Assembly (NCBI GenBank): GCA_964545855.1
Contig: CAZJHD010000006.1
Span: forward strand, 1 to 64,000
Source of the DNA: CAZJHD01 sp964545855
GTDB lineage: Bacteria; Planctomycetota; UBA1135; JACQFD01
DNA: 64,000 nt
Direction: 5' to 3'
A program made the translations under genes and the position numbers. Each line of letters opens with the position of its first letter. Positions within the stretch are counted from its first letter, which is position 1. Positions 1 through 9,046 of this stretch are shown here, in pieces. A model generated the notes under the pieces. The model ran no database searches and had not been told where the DNA came from. It saw nothing but the letters and a program-made list of their open reading frames with translations.

Positions 1-52
1 ACCGCGTTGGCCGCCTGATCGCGGCAACCTCTCCGAATCGTGAACTCCTATT

Positions 53-218
53 TAGCTGCCCGTGGCAGAAGTCATCCGAGCTGCGCGCGAGCCTCGTCGT
101 CCGGCGCGGCGTTGCGCGTCCTCACCGCAACCTCACTGTTACGCCTGCGCCGCGCGCCTTGCGCCGAACGACGATTCTTCGCGCTCGCTCTGCGGAGCAC
201 TTCTGCCACGGACAGCTA
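53..218. repeat. Long inverted repeat / hairpin element covering the thiE stop codon
   Basis: TAGCTG at 53-58 plus CCGTGGCAGAAGT at 60-72 is the reverse complement of ACTTCTGCCACGG at 199-211 plus CAGCTA at 213-218, with a single mismatch between positions 59 and 212. The interior also pairs with itself: TCGTCGT with ACGACGA, CGGCGC with GCGCCG and GCGAGC with GCTCGC. The whole 166-nt segment can therefore fold into one long imperfect hairpin on either strand. The outer repeat supplies the TAG stop of thiE. It could be a structured small RNA, a large terminator, or a small palindromic mobile element with TA at both ends. The sequence alone does not decide between these. Confidence 0.75.
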
Positions 219-839
219 GGGGCCCCCGACGAGCTCCCGCGCGGCCGCCGCCGGATCGGTCGCGTCCATGACGGCGCGCACGACGGCGATGCCCGCGACG
301 CCCGTCGCGAGCACGCGGGATGCGTTCGACCGCTCGATGCCGCCGATCGCGACGACGGGGAGATCCGTCGCGCGCGCGGCGCCTGCGAGGCCCTCGAGGC
401 CGATGGGGTTGCGCCAGCCGCGCTTGCTCGGCGTGTCGAAGACGGGGCCGAGGACGCACCAATCGGCGCCGTCGCGGGCGAGCCGGCCGAGGTCGTCTCC
501 CTCGTGGGCCGACACGCCGAGGAGGAACGGCGGCGGCGCGACGCCGCGCGCCTCGGCGAGCGGGAGCCCGCGGAAGCCGAGCTGCACGCCGTCGGCGTCG
601 GCGGCGCGCGCCACGTCGATCCGGTCGCTCACGAGCACGAGCACGCCGCGCGGGCGCAGCTCCGCCACGAGCGCCCGCACGAGGGCCACCTGTTCGCGCG
701 TGGTGAGCGTCGGCTCGCGAACGGACACGGCGCCGAGTCCCCCCGCCGCCGCCGCCCCGAGCACGCGCTCGACGCGCGCCGCGTCTCCGCGGCCGTCGGT
801 CACCACCACGAGGCGCAGGCGCTTCGGGAGGACGCTCAC
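216..839 (-). CDS. thiE: Thiamine phosphate synthase (ThiE/TenI family)
   Basis: The 207-residue protein is a single TIM barrel of the ThiE/TenI family. ThiE joins HMP pyrophosphate and the thiazole phosphate to form thiamine phosphate in the cytoplasm. Family marks visible are LVVVTDG at the N-terminus, the SDR-D-ADGVQLG segment, the phosphate-binding GPVFDTPSKRG loop and PVVAIGGI near the C-terminus. The GTG start at 839 overlaps the TGA stop of the upstream helicase-associated gene (GTGA, 836-839), so it is probably translationally coupled. It is the last gene of a DNA-repair-like operon, an odd place for a vitamin enzyme, and no other thi gene or TPP riboswitch is visible nearby. TenI-like regulatory or aminase roles are possible, because the two families are hard to separate by eye. 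Confidence 0.88.
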   Translation of the reverse strand: MSVLPKRLRLVVVTDGRGDAARVERVLGAAAAGGLGAVSVREPTLTTREQVALVRALVAELRPRGVLVLVSDRIDVARAADADGVQLGFRGLPLAEARGVAPPPFLLGVSAHEGDDLGRLARDGADWCVLGPVFDTPSKRGWRNPIGLEGLAGAARATDLPVVAIGGIERSNASRVLATGVAGIAVVRAVMDATDPAAAARELVGGP

Positions 840-2503
840 GTCGATTCCGACGCGCGGTCGAGGACGAGCCCCAGCGCGCGCGCCGCCTCCGCGAGGTCGC
901 TCGACGACAGCCCCTTCTTCAGCAGGAGCGCGTCGGGCCCCTGCCGCGCCTCCACGTGCTTCGCGACGCGCGGCTCCGCCGCCAGCCGATCGAGGGAATC
1001 GGTCGCCCGCGTCCGGAGGAGGAGACCCTCCTGCCACACGACGCCGGCGCGCTCGGCCCATTCGTGGAGCGAGTAGACGACGTTCTGCGGGAGCGGGCTC
1101 CGCGTGAAGCGCCCGAGCCAATCGATGATCTGCGAGACCTTGAGCCCGTCGCGCAGACCGCGTCGGAGGCTCTCCTCGTCGAGCACGTAGTGGTAGAGCA
1201 CTTCGTGCCGGACGCGGACGCAGAAGCGATCGAGCGCATGCACGATCTCGAACTCGTCGCCCTCGGGGAGGAGCACGATCTCGAAGTTGGGATTCACGAC
1301 GAGATGGCTGTGTCCCGCGTTGAAGCCGGCGGCCGGCAGGACGCCGAGGAGCTGGGCGCCGAGGCGGCTCAGCCGGATCGCGACGGGGCGGCTCACGGAG
1401 TCGAGGCCGACGTCGACGATGCCGAGCAGGGCGAGGCGCCGGCGGATCCAGACGAGAAGGTTCCAGCCGAGCTGCTGCAGGTCCTCCGTCGAGGCGCCCG
1501 ACGCGGCGGTGCGCGCCGTGAGGAAGGGCTCGACGGTCGCCCGGTCGAGCGTCGCCACGTAGGAGTTGCGCGCGACGAAGGGAAGGAACATCGCGTCGTA
1601 CCAGCGCTCCGGCTCGAGGCGCTTCAAGAAGCGCAGGCACGAGCGACGCAGGCGCACCTGGTGGAAGATCTCGCCGGGGAGGCTGCGGTCCTCGACGGCG
1701 AACTGCAGCAGGTCCTGCTGCTTCTCGACGACGGGCCGCGCTTCCCAGCTGTGGCCGACGTCGGAGACGCCGTAGGTCCGCTCGCCGGTCCGATGCACCA
1801 GGCGCTCGGCGATGCAGAAGCGATGGATGAAGTCGAGCACCTCGTGGGGCGCGGGCTCCTTCAGGGCGGGGTCGATCCCGGGCACGAACTGGTCGACGAG
1901 CCGCTTCTCGGAGGTCTTGAAGAGCTCTCCCTGCACCGTGAAGCGCACCTGCTCCTCCTCGAGGAAGGACAGGAACCGCGCGAGGTCGCTCACGAGGTCG
2001 ACCCCCATCACGAGCTCGTGCTGGACGCTCGCCGGCTTCTCGGTCGCCACGTCCTTCAGGCGCGCGACGACGATCTCGTGGAAGAGGACCAGCGCTTCCT
2101 CGTTCGTCTGGATGCCGAAGGGCGTGAGCGCGAGATCCCGCACCGTGCCGAGGAAGTGCGACTCCAGGGCCGTGCGCCAGGCCTCGGCGTCCCACTTCCC
2201 CGCGGGCGCGTCGATGCGCTCGTAGAGCGACCTCGGAAGGATGCCGCCGAACTCCGTCACCGCCTTCTCCACGAGCGCGTCGATCGGCGGCGGCAGCTTC
2301 TTCAGCCGGTTGCGGATCGCGCGCTCGTCCAGATAGAGCTTGTAGACGTCGTGGTGGTGGTTCGTCGCGCCGCTGCCGTTCGCGCGCCCGTGGCTCGCGA
2401 AGTAGGCCTCGACGAAACCCTTCAGGGTGAAGGAGTCGAAGAGTCCGCCGGAGGCGGTCTCGTCGGTGAGCCGTGCGTCGTGGGCGTTGCGTCCCGTGGT
2501 CAT
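836..2503 (-). CDS. Helicase-associated protein (XPB partner, Helicase_C_3-like)
   Basis: A 555-residue soluble protein that I assign to the helicase-associated family found next to bacterial XPB genes. The basis is its position and its overall features: a long helical N-terminal half, a winged-helix-like middle region, and a C-terminal third resembling an isolated XPB/Ssl2 C-terminal domain. I see no Walker A or DEAD/DEVH motif, so it should not be a helicase itself. It overlaps the XPB gene by 4 nt at its start (ATGA, 2500-2503) and thiE by 4 nt at its end. In actinobacteria a protein of this kind is encoded beside ercc3/XPB, and the same pairing here suggests that it binds or regulates the helicase. 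Function beyond that is unknown. Confidence 0.6.
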   Translation of the reverse strand: MTTGRNAHDARLTDETASGGLFDSFTLKGFVEAYFASHGRANGSGATNHHHDVYKLYLDERAIRNRLKKLPPPIDALVEKAVTEFGGILPRSLYERIDAPAGKWDAEAWRTALESHFLGTVRDLALTPFGIQTNEEALVLFHEIVVARLKDVATEKPASVQHELVMGVDLVSDLARFLSFLEEEQVRFTVQGELFKTSEKRLVDQFVPGIDPALKEPAPHEVLDFIHRFCIAERLVHRTGERTYGVSDVGHSWEARPVVEKQQDLLQFAVEDRSLPGEIFHQVRLRRSCLRFLKRLEPERWYDAMFLPFVARNSYVATLDRATVEPFLTARTAASGASTEDLQQLGWNLLVWIRRRLALLGIVDVGLDSVSRPVAIRLSRLGAQLLGVLPAAGFNAGHSHLVVNPNFEIVLLPEGDEFEIVHALDRFCVRVRHEVLYHYVLDEESLRRGLRDGLKVSQIIDWLGRFTRSPLPQNVVYSLHEWAERAGVVWQEGLLLRTRATDSLDRLAAEPRVAKHVEARQGPDALLLKKGLSSSDLAEAARALGLVLDRASEST

Positions 2504-4245
2504 CGAGCGTCCACCCCGGTGCGCGGTGCTTGCGGCGCGGCGGGCTCGTCCCCGAGCAGGCGCGCTGCATCGACGATCTCGTAGGTGTATCCCTGCTCCG
2601 TGAGGAAGCGCTCGCGCCGTTCCGCGAACTCGCGCTCGCGCGTGTCCGCCGACACGAGCGCGTAGAAGAGGGCGGGCCCGCCGTCGGACTTCGGCCGGAG
2701 GACGCGACCCAGCCGTTGGGCCTCCTCCTGCCGCGAGCCGAAGGTTCCGGAGACCTGGATGGCGACGTTGGCGTCGGGGAGATCGATGGCGAAGTTGCCC
2801 ACTTTGGAGACGATCAGCACGGGGATGGAGCCCTCGCGGAAGCCGGCGTAGAGGCGCTCGCGCTCGTCGTTGGGCGTGCTTCCCGAGACGAGAGGAGCGT
2901 CCACGGCCTCGGCGAGGGCATGGAGTTGATCGAGGTACTGGCCGAGGACGAGCACGTGGTCCTGGCGATGGCGTTCCAGCAGCGCGCGCACGACGGAGAC
3001 CTTCGCCGGGTTCTCGCTCGCGACGCGGAACTGGTCGCGGCGCTCGGCGGCGGAGTAGTCGTCGGCCGTGTCCGCATCGAGGGGCACGCGGACCTCCTTG
3101 CAGATCGCCGTCGCGATGAAGCCCTGGCGCTCGAGGACCTTCCAGGGAACGGCGAAGCGCTTCGGCCCGATCAGGGAGAAGACGCGCGACTCCTGTCCGT
3201 CCTCGCGCACGAGCGTCGCCGTGAGCCCGAGGCGTCGGCGCGCCTGCAGTCCTGCCGTGATGGAGAAGACGGGCGCCGGGAGCAGGTGCACCTCGTCGTA
3301 GACGACGAGCCCCCAGTCCCGGCCGCCGAAGACCCCGAAGTGCTCGAAGGGACCGGTCTTGCTCCGGCGATACGTGAGCATCTGGTAGGTCGTGATCGTG
3401 ACGGGGCAGAGGTCCTTCCGCTCGCCCGTGTACTCCCCAACGTCCTCGCGCCGGAGGTCCGTCCGCTCGAGGATCTCGTCGCGCCATTGGTGCACGGCGG
3501 CGGCGCTCGTCGTGAGGATGAGCGTGCAGGTGGAGAGCCGCTCCATGGCGCCGAGGCCGACGATCGTCTTGCCAGACCCGCAGGGCAGCACGATCACGCC
3601 GGAGCCTCCGCGCGCCGTGCCGCCGGCGTGGAAGGCGTCCACGGCGTCGCGCTGGTAGCGGCGCAGCGCGAAGGGCTCCCCGGAGGTGGTCGACTCCTTG
3701 AGGCGGATCCGCAGCGGCGCGCCGTCGAGATAGCCCGCCAGGTCCTCCACGGGATACCCGAGGTCCGTGAGGCACTGCTTCACGGCGCCGCGGTCGTCGT
3801 CGTCGACGACGAATCCGCCCTCGATCTCCTTCTTCACGAAGGGAGCGAGGGGCTCGAGGGCGCGCGCCTCCTCGAGGATCGCGGGATCGCGGCCGAGGAC
3901 GGCGAGCCGCCCGCGCTCGCGTCCGGCCGCCACGCGCTCGAGCACGAGGGCGCCGTAGCGCCGGTGCCACGTCCGCACTTCCTCGAGGACCGACTTGGGC
4001 GCCGGGTAGCGCGAGCCATCCTCCAGGAACCCCGTGATCGAGTCGGCTCCCATGCCGAGGGCCGCGGCGTTCCAGATCGAGATCGGCGAGACGCGGTAGG
4101 TGTGGAGGTGCTCGGGGCTCTTCTCGAGCTCCGCGAACCGGCCGAGCGTGTCGCGCACCTCCTCGTAGCGAGGGTGGTCCACCTCCACCAGGATCGTGCG
4201 GTCGCTCTGCACGATCAGCGGGTTCTCGCGACGCAGCCCCGTCAT
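2500..4245 (-). CDS. XPB/Ssl2-type DNA repair helicase
   Basis: This 581-residue superfamily 2 helicase resembles eukaryotic/archaeal XPB. An N-terminal domain of about 200 residues that looks like the XPB damage-recognition region is followed by Walker A PCGSGKT near residue 223 and the DEVH box (VVYDEVH) near residue 316. The RED triplet in TATLVREDGQ marks XPB proteins, and QRLGRVLRPK forms motif VI. ATP-driven 3'-5' unwinding is known for the family. The gene overlaps uvrA upstream and the helicase-associated gene downstream by 4 nt each, so the three products are likely made together. Bacterial XPB genes occur in scattered lineages and their in vivo role is poorly defined. Linkage to a UvrA-like gene points to excision repair. 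Confidence 0.92.
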   Translation of the reverse strand: MTGLRRENPLIVQSDRTILVEVDHPRYEEVRDTLGRFAELEKSPEHLHTYRVSPISIWNAAALGMGADSITGFLEDGSRYPAPKSVLEEVRTWHRRYGALVLERVAAGRERGRLAVLGRDPAILEEARALEPLAPFVKKEIEGGFVVDDDDRGAVKQCLTDLGYPVEDLAGYLDGAPLRIRLKESTTSGEPFALRRYQRDAVDAFHAGGTARGGSGVIVLPCGSGKTIVGLGAMERLSTCTLILTTSAAAVHQWRDEILERTDLRREDVGEYTGERKDLCPVTITTYQMLTYRRSKTGPFEHFGVFGGRDWGLVVYDEVHLLPAPVFSITAGLQARRRLGLTATLVREDGQESRVFSLIGPKRFAVPWKVLERQGFIATAICKEVRVPLDADTADDYSAAERRDQFRVASENPAKVSVVRALLERHRQDHVLVLGQYLDQLHALAEAVDAPLVSGSTPNDERERLYAGFREGSIPVLIVSKVGNFAIDLPDANVAIQVSGTFGSRQEEAQRLGRVLRPKSDGGPALFYALVSADTREREFAERRERFLTEQGYTYEIVDAARLLGDEPAAPQAPRTGVDAR

Positions 4246-7200
4246 CCGACTCTCTTCTCCTCGCGGGCGCGCGCCCGCGGCGCCGATCGCGGCTTCCGCG
4301 TGGAGCGTCGCGGCTCGCGCGGATCGAAGAGGACGACGAGCCCGCCGGCGCGCGCCCGCGCGCGGAGCGCGTCGAGGACGCGCTCCCGGTCGGCTCCGTG
4401 CAGCCCGTCGACGACGTGTCCGAGGATCAGCGCGGCTCCCTCCGACGCGCGGCCGAGGGCCTCGGCGAGGCGCAGCCGGCTGCTCTCGGAGGGTGTCGCC
4501 TGCTCCGCGGGCCGCGCGAGCGGGAGATGACCGAGCCCGAGGCTCCGCGCCGTCTCGAGGCGCTGCGCGATGCGCGGTACCTCCGCGAGCGCCGCCGCGG
4601 CGCCGTCGATCGAGAGCGCGAGCGTCTCCGCGATCGTGCGACCGAACACGCGGATCGCGAGCGTCCGCGGCTCGAAGCGCGCTCCGTCGCAGGCGACGCA
4701 GGGGGCCGCCGCGCCCGGCAGGAGCGCGGCGTCGAGCTCCACGGTGCCGCGGCCCGCGCAGATCTCGCAGCGCCCGCTGCCGCGCGGGCCCGCGTCCCAG
4801 CGGAAGCGCTCGGGGCCGAAGCCGGCCTCGCGCGCCTCGGGAGCACGCGCCCAGAGCGCGGCGAGCGGCTCCAGCAGCCCGAGCGCCTCGACGGGAGTGC
4901 AGGGGGCCACGCTGCACGCGTCGAGACCCGCCGTCACGACGTCGCCGAAGGCGCGGAGCGCATCGTGGAGCGCGGCGATCGGCGCGCGGTGCGGCGCCAC
5001 GCCGACGATCTGCAGCGAGCGCGCGCGGATCGGCTCCGGAGCGCCGTCGATGGGGATCGTCAGCAGCGGCGAGGGGCCCGCTGCCGAGCGCCGCGCCCGC
5101 GGAACGACGGCCCGCGCGGCGCGCGCGCGCGGCGGACCCTGCTGCAGGACGCGCCCTCCGGCGGCGCCGGCGCCGGGCCCGAGCTCGATCACGCGGTCCG
5201 CGGCGTCCGCGGCGAGCGGATCGGCCGACGCGACGACCACCGTGCGATCTCCGTCGGCGACGGCGCGCAGCACCTCGAGGACGCGCCCGGCGGGTCCGGG
5301 GCCGAGGCCGCGCGTCGGATCGTCGACGGCGACGACGCAGCCTCCGGGGCTCGTGCCGGCGGCCGCGGCGATCCAGGCAGCCCGACCCTCGGCGGCGGCG
5401 TCCGGTGCGTCGAGCGAGAGGCCGCCGGGCACGATGCCCGCCACGAGACGGGCGCGCTCTGCGAGGGCCGAGACCAGCACCTCTGCCCCCGCCGGGACGC
5501 CGAGCCGGGAGCCGGCGAGGAAGTCGCGCAGGAGGGCGAGGCTCCACCCGGTCTTCGGCCAGTGGTGGTCGCCGAAGCGCGCATGGGCCGCCTCCGCGGG
5601 GAGCGGCGCCGCGCCGAAGTCCGCCGGTGCGAGCGGCCGAGAGAGCCGGAGCCCGCAGCGCGCGCAGCCGCCGCGGACGTCGAAGTCGAGCCGCGAGACG
5701 GCGCCGGATTCGCCACCGGCCTCGGCGAAGACGAGCGCGCCCCGCCCGTCGCCCGCGTTCGCGGCCTCGCGGAGCGCTTCGCGCAGACGCGGCCGATCGG
5801 CGTCGCGGATCTCGAGACGGTCGACGACGAGCTCCAACGGGGCGCCGACGACGGAAGGGACGTCCTCGATGCGCTGCTCCCGTCCGTCCAGGAGGACGCG
5901 CACGAATCCGCGGGCGAGGAGCGAAGCGGCGAGCGCCGTCCAGTCCTCCGTCGCGAGCGGCGCGACCACGCGCGCCCGGCGTCCTCCGTGCTTCGCGAGG
6001 GCCTCGTCGGCGACGGCGTCGGGCGCGCGCCGCACGAGCGCCACGCCACAGTCGGCGCAATGGGGCACGGCGAAGCGCGCGAAGAGGCTGCGCAGGAGCG
6101 GCAGCAGGCCGGCCGCCTCGCCCCAGGGCTTCGCCGCCGGCGCCTCGCGCAGGACGACCGTCGCGCCGACGCCTTCGATCGCGTCCGCCTCGGGAGGATC
6201 GAGCCGCTCGAGGGCCCGGCGCTCGGAGACCGCGAGGGCGGCGAGGAACCGCCGGCTCCCCTCGGCGCCGATCACGTCGACGACGAGCGTCGACTTGCCC
6301 GATCCGGCAGGGCCCGAGACGACCGTGAGCTCGCCGCGGCGGAGATCGGCGTCGAGCGCCTGGAGGTTGCGCGTGCGCGCGCCGCGCACGCGGATCTCCG
6401 CGCGCGGCGGCTCGGGACGCGCGGTGCTCCGTGCCTCCGCGCGACGCGGCGCCCGGAGCGCGCGGCCCGTGGGCGTGTCGAGCGCGGCGATCGCCTCGGG
6501 CGATCCCTCGCCGACGACGCGGCCTCCCTCGTCGCCGGCGCCGGGTCCCAGGTCGACCACCCAGTCGGCGGCGCGCACCACGTCGAGGGCGTGCTCCACG
6601 ACCACGACGGCGTGGCCTCGATCGGCCAGCTCGTGCAGAACGTCGACGAGCCGCGCGACGTCGCGCCCGTGGAGTCCGCGCGTCGGCTCGTCGAGCAGCA
6701 CGAGCGCGCGCCCCGCCGACTCCGTCGCGGCGGCCTCGCGCGCGATCTGGAGCCGCTTCAGCTCGCCGCCGGAGAGGGTGTCGGACCGCTCGCCGAGCCG
6801 CAGGTAGCCGAGCCCGAGGGCGACGGCCGGCCGCAACGCCCGCGCGATGCGCGGGATCGCCTCGAGCTCGCGCGCCGCCTCCTCCAGGGAGAGATCGAGC
6901 CACTCCGCGACGTGGCGTCCCCTCCAGGAGACCGTGAGCGTCGACGGCGCGAAGCGCGTCCCGCCACAGGCGTCGCAGGGAACGGTGATCGGCTCCAGCA
7001 GGTCGAGGTCGAGCAGGCGGAAGCCGAGCCCGGCGCAGGTCTCGCACCGTCCGCCTTCGCCGGCGGTCTCGCCGTCGCGGCTCCTCCACCCGCTGCGGTT
7101 CGCCGTGAAGTGCGATGCGTTCCATCCACGCACGCGCGCCGCCGGCGTCGCCGCGAGGAGCTCGCGCAGCTCCGCGCCGATGCCGAGGATCGTGAGCGGC

Positions 7201-8966
7201 GTCGACCGCGCGCTCCGGCCCGGCAGGCGCGGGCCCACCACGACGCGACGATCGAAGGCGTCGAGCCCCTCGATCGCGTCGTGGGGAAGCATCGGCTCCG
7301 CCGAGAGCGCGTCGCCGCGGAGCGCGCGCCGCGCGGCGGCCGCGAGCGTGCCGAAGACGAGGGAGCTCTTCCCGGAGCCCGAGACGCCCGTCACGGCGGT
7401 GACGGCGCCCGCGGGGAACCGGGTCGAGACGCTCCGCAGGTTGTGCCCGCGAGCACCGGCGATCCGCACCCAGGGCGTCGCCGAGGAGAGGTCGCGATCG
7501 CGGCGGCGCGGCGCCTCGCCGCGGCCGGCGAGCAGCCGTCCCGTCGGCGAGCCCTCCGTCGCGGCGACCTCCGCCGGCGTGCCGCGGGCGACGATCCGGC
7601 CTCCCGAGGCGCCGCCGCCAGGCCCGAGCTCGATCACGCGGTCGGCGCTCGCGATCACCTCGAGGTCGTGCTCGACCACGAGGAGCGTGTTGCCGCGGTC
7701 GCGCACGACGCGCAGGCGCTCGATGAGGCGGGCCCGGTCGAGCGCATGGCAGCCGACGGTCGGCTCGTCGAGGACGTAGAGGGCTCCCGCCACGCGCGCG
7801 CCGAGGGCCGCGGCGCACCGCGCGCGCTGGGTCTCGCCCGTCGAGAGCGACCGCGCCGCGCGACGGAGCCGGTGCGCGCCGAGCCCGAGGGAGACGAGCG
7901 TCGCGAGACGCTCGCGGATCTCCTCGCGAAGCTCCGTCGCGGCGGCGCCGGCCGGCAGCGCCACCTGTCCGATCCACCGCAGCACGGCGACGATCTCCTC
8001 GCCCTCGACGTCCGCGAGGGAGCGTCCGTCGAGACGCAGCGCGCGCGCCTGTTCCGAGAGACCGCTCCCGCCGCACGCCGAGCAGGTGGCGCAGGCCTCC
8101 TCCGGGAGCGCGCCGGCGCAGGCGCCGCAGGCGCCGGGTCCGCTCGACCTCGAGAGGAGCCGCGGCGAGGGCTCCGGGAGCGGGACGCCGCAGTCGGGGC
8201 AGCCCCGCGAGGTGGCGTGGTGCTCGAGATTCCCTTCGAACTCCACGACGAGCCGGCCGGCACCGAGATCGAGGGCGCGCTCGGCGGCCTCCGCCAGACG
8301 CGACGCCTCCCCTGGCCGGACGACGAGCCGGTCGACGACGGCGAGCCAGGGACCCTCTCCCCGCGCATCGACCGATCCTTCGTCGAGACGGATCTCCTCG
8401 CCGCCGCCCGGCGTCGCGCGCCAGGCGCGCACGACGCCTCGCCGCGGCAGGTCCTCGAGCGGCGGGCGCTCGCCCGGTGCGGCCGCGAGCGGTGAGAGGA
8501 GGCGCAGGGCATGCCCGTCGTGGTCCCGCAGGATGCGCGCCACGACCTCCGGCGTGGAGGTCTGCGGACGGGGCCGCCCGCAGCGCGGGCAGTGGAGCGT
8601 TCCGAACCGCGCCAGGAGGACGCGCAGCGCCGGGGCGACGCCGGCGAGGGACCCGAGGGTCGTCCGGGGGCCGAGCACCGGATCGCCCTGTCCCACGGCG
8701 AGAACGGCCGGGAGACCATCGATCGAGGCGACCTCCGGCCGCGGGATCGATGCCAGCCGCCGCGCGGCGGCGCTCCCCGACTCCGTCGCCGCGAGGGTCG
8801 CGAGGAAGCGCCGCATCCCTTCGCGCGCCACGGTGTCGAAGGCGAGGGAGCTCTTGCCCGAGCCGGAGACCCCCGCGAGCACGGTCACCGCGCCTCCGGG
8901 GATCTCGAGGTCGAGACCCTGGAGGTTGTGCTCCCGGGCGCCGCGGAGGCGAATCGTCGGAGGCAT
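4242..8966 (-). CDS. Giant tandem UvrA-like ABC protein with a degenerate last module
   Basis: The protein has 1574 residues, against about 940 for normal UvrA. The first half is a full UvrA: Walker A GVSGSGKSS at residue 32, signature STGE near 374 and Walker B LYVLDEPT near 400. A second P-loop GVSGSGKSS sits near 525, with zinc cysteines CETC/CDAC, LSGGE near 730 and LVLLDEPTRGL near 756. A second UvrA-like half follows. Its third module keeps GPAGSGKST (about 885) and VVAVDDPTRGL (about 1209) but has no recognisable LSGGE. Its fourth module has no P-loop, PSESS in place of LSGGE, and ILGHVVDGLH where Walker B should be, while retaining a CEIC/CVAC zinc site. The start MPPTIRLRGAREHN matches UvrA N-termini. 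Tandem UvrA proteins are known in a few phyla. The coupling to XPB is unusual. Confidence 0.88.
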   Translation of the reverse strand: MPPTIRLRGAREHNLQGLDLEIPGGAVTVLAGVSGSGKSSLAFDTVAREGMRRFLATLAATESGSAAARRLASIPRPEVASIDGLPAVLAVGQGDPVLGPRTTLGSLAGVAPALRVLLARFGTLHCPRCGRPRPQTSTPEVVARILRDHDGHALRLLSPLAAAPGERPPLEDLPRRGVVRAWRATPGGGEEIRLDEGSVDARGEGPWLAVVDRLVVRPGEASRLAEAAERALDLGAGRLVVEFEGNLEHHATSRGCPDCGVPLPEPSPRLLSRSSGPGACGACAGALPEEACATCSACGGSGLSEQARALRLDGRSLADVEGEEIVAVLRWIGQVALPAGAAATELREEIRERLATLVSLGLGAHRLRRAARSLSTGETQRARCAAALGARVAGALYVLDEPTVGCHALDRARLIERLRVVRDRGNTLLVVEHDLEVIASADRVIELGPGGGASGGRIVARGTPAEVAATEGSPTGRLLAGRGEAPRRRDRDLSSATPWVRIAGARGHNLRSVSTRFPAGAVTAVTGVSGSGKSSLVFGTLAAAARRALRGDALSAEPMLPHDAIEGLDAFDRRVVVGPRLPGRSARSTPLTILGIGAELRELLAATPAARVRGWNASHFTANRSGWRSRDGETAGEGGRCETCAGLGFRLLDLDLLEPITVPCDACGGTRFAPSTLTVSWRGRHVAEWLDLSLEEAARELEAIPRIARALRPAVALGLGYLRLGERSDTLSGGELKRLQIAREAAATESAGRALVLLDEPTRGLHGRDVARLVDVLHELADRGHAVVVVEHALDVVRAADWVVDLGPGAGDEGGRVVGEGSPEAIAALDTPTGRALRAPRRAEARSTARPEPPRAEIRVRGARTRNLQALDADLRRGELTVVSGPAGSGKSTLVVDVIGAEGSRRFLAALAVSERRALERLDPPEADAIEGVGATVVLREAPAAKPWGEAAGLLPLLRSLFARFAVPHCADCGVALVRRAPDAVADEALAKHGGRRARVVAPLATEDWTALAASLLARGFVRVLLDGREQRIEDVPSVVGAPLELVVDRLEIRDADRPRLREALREAANAGDGRGALVFAEAGGESGAVSRLDFDVRGGCARCGLRLSRPLAPADFGAAPLPAEAAHARFGDHHWPKTGWSLALLRDFLAGSRLGVPAGAEVLVSALAERARLVAGIVPGGLSLDAPDAAAEGRAAWIAAAAGTSPGGCVVAVDDPTRGLGPGPAGRVLEVLRAVADGDRTVVVASADPLAADAADRVIELGPGAGAAGGRVLQQGPPRARAARAVVPRARRSAAGPSPLLTIPIDGAPEPIRARSLQIVGVAPHRAPIAALHDALRAFGDVVTAGLDACSVAPCTPVEALGLLEPLAALWARAPEAREAGFGPERFRWDAGPRGSGRCEICAGRGTVELDAALLPGAAAPCVACDGARFEPRTLAIRVFGRTIAETLALSIDGAAAALAEVPRIAQRLETARSLGLGHLPLARPAEQATPSESSRLRLAEALGRASEGAALILGHVVDGLHGADRERVLDALRARARAGGLVVLFDPREPRRSTRKPRSAPRARAREEKRVG

Positions 8967-9040
8967 CGTCGAGGAAGGTGCGCGTTCCTGGGTGGATTCC
9001 GGCGCCGTTCCCGCTCGTACAGGAACGACGCCAGCTTCGC

Positions 9041-9046
9041 AGGATA
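9041..9046 (-). promoter_or_regulatory. Candidate -10 element of the uvrA-XPB operon
   Basis: TATCCT on the minus strand fits TANNNT and lies about 75 nt before the uvrA-like start. No clear -35 is visible. It is the best -10 candidate in the 269-nt gap upstream of that gene. Confidence 0.35.

Noticed and set aside
53..218. Calling the left inverted repeat a 6S RNA or an IS630-type MITE
   Set aside because: Neither conserved 6S features nor a transposase or second copy can be seen in the window. It is reported only as an unassigned hairpin element.
62..271. Small open frame of 69 codons at the left end
   Set aside because: Composition is Arg/Pro/Ala-rich and unlike real proteins. It overlaps the inverted-repeat element and thiE on the other strand.
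836..8966. TPP riboswitch controlling the thiE operon
   Set aside because: thiE is the fourth gene. No THI-box sequence was recognised upstream of the first gene, and the other genes have no thiamine role.
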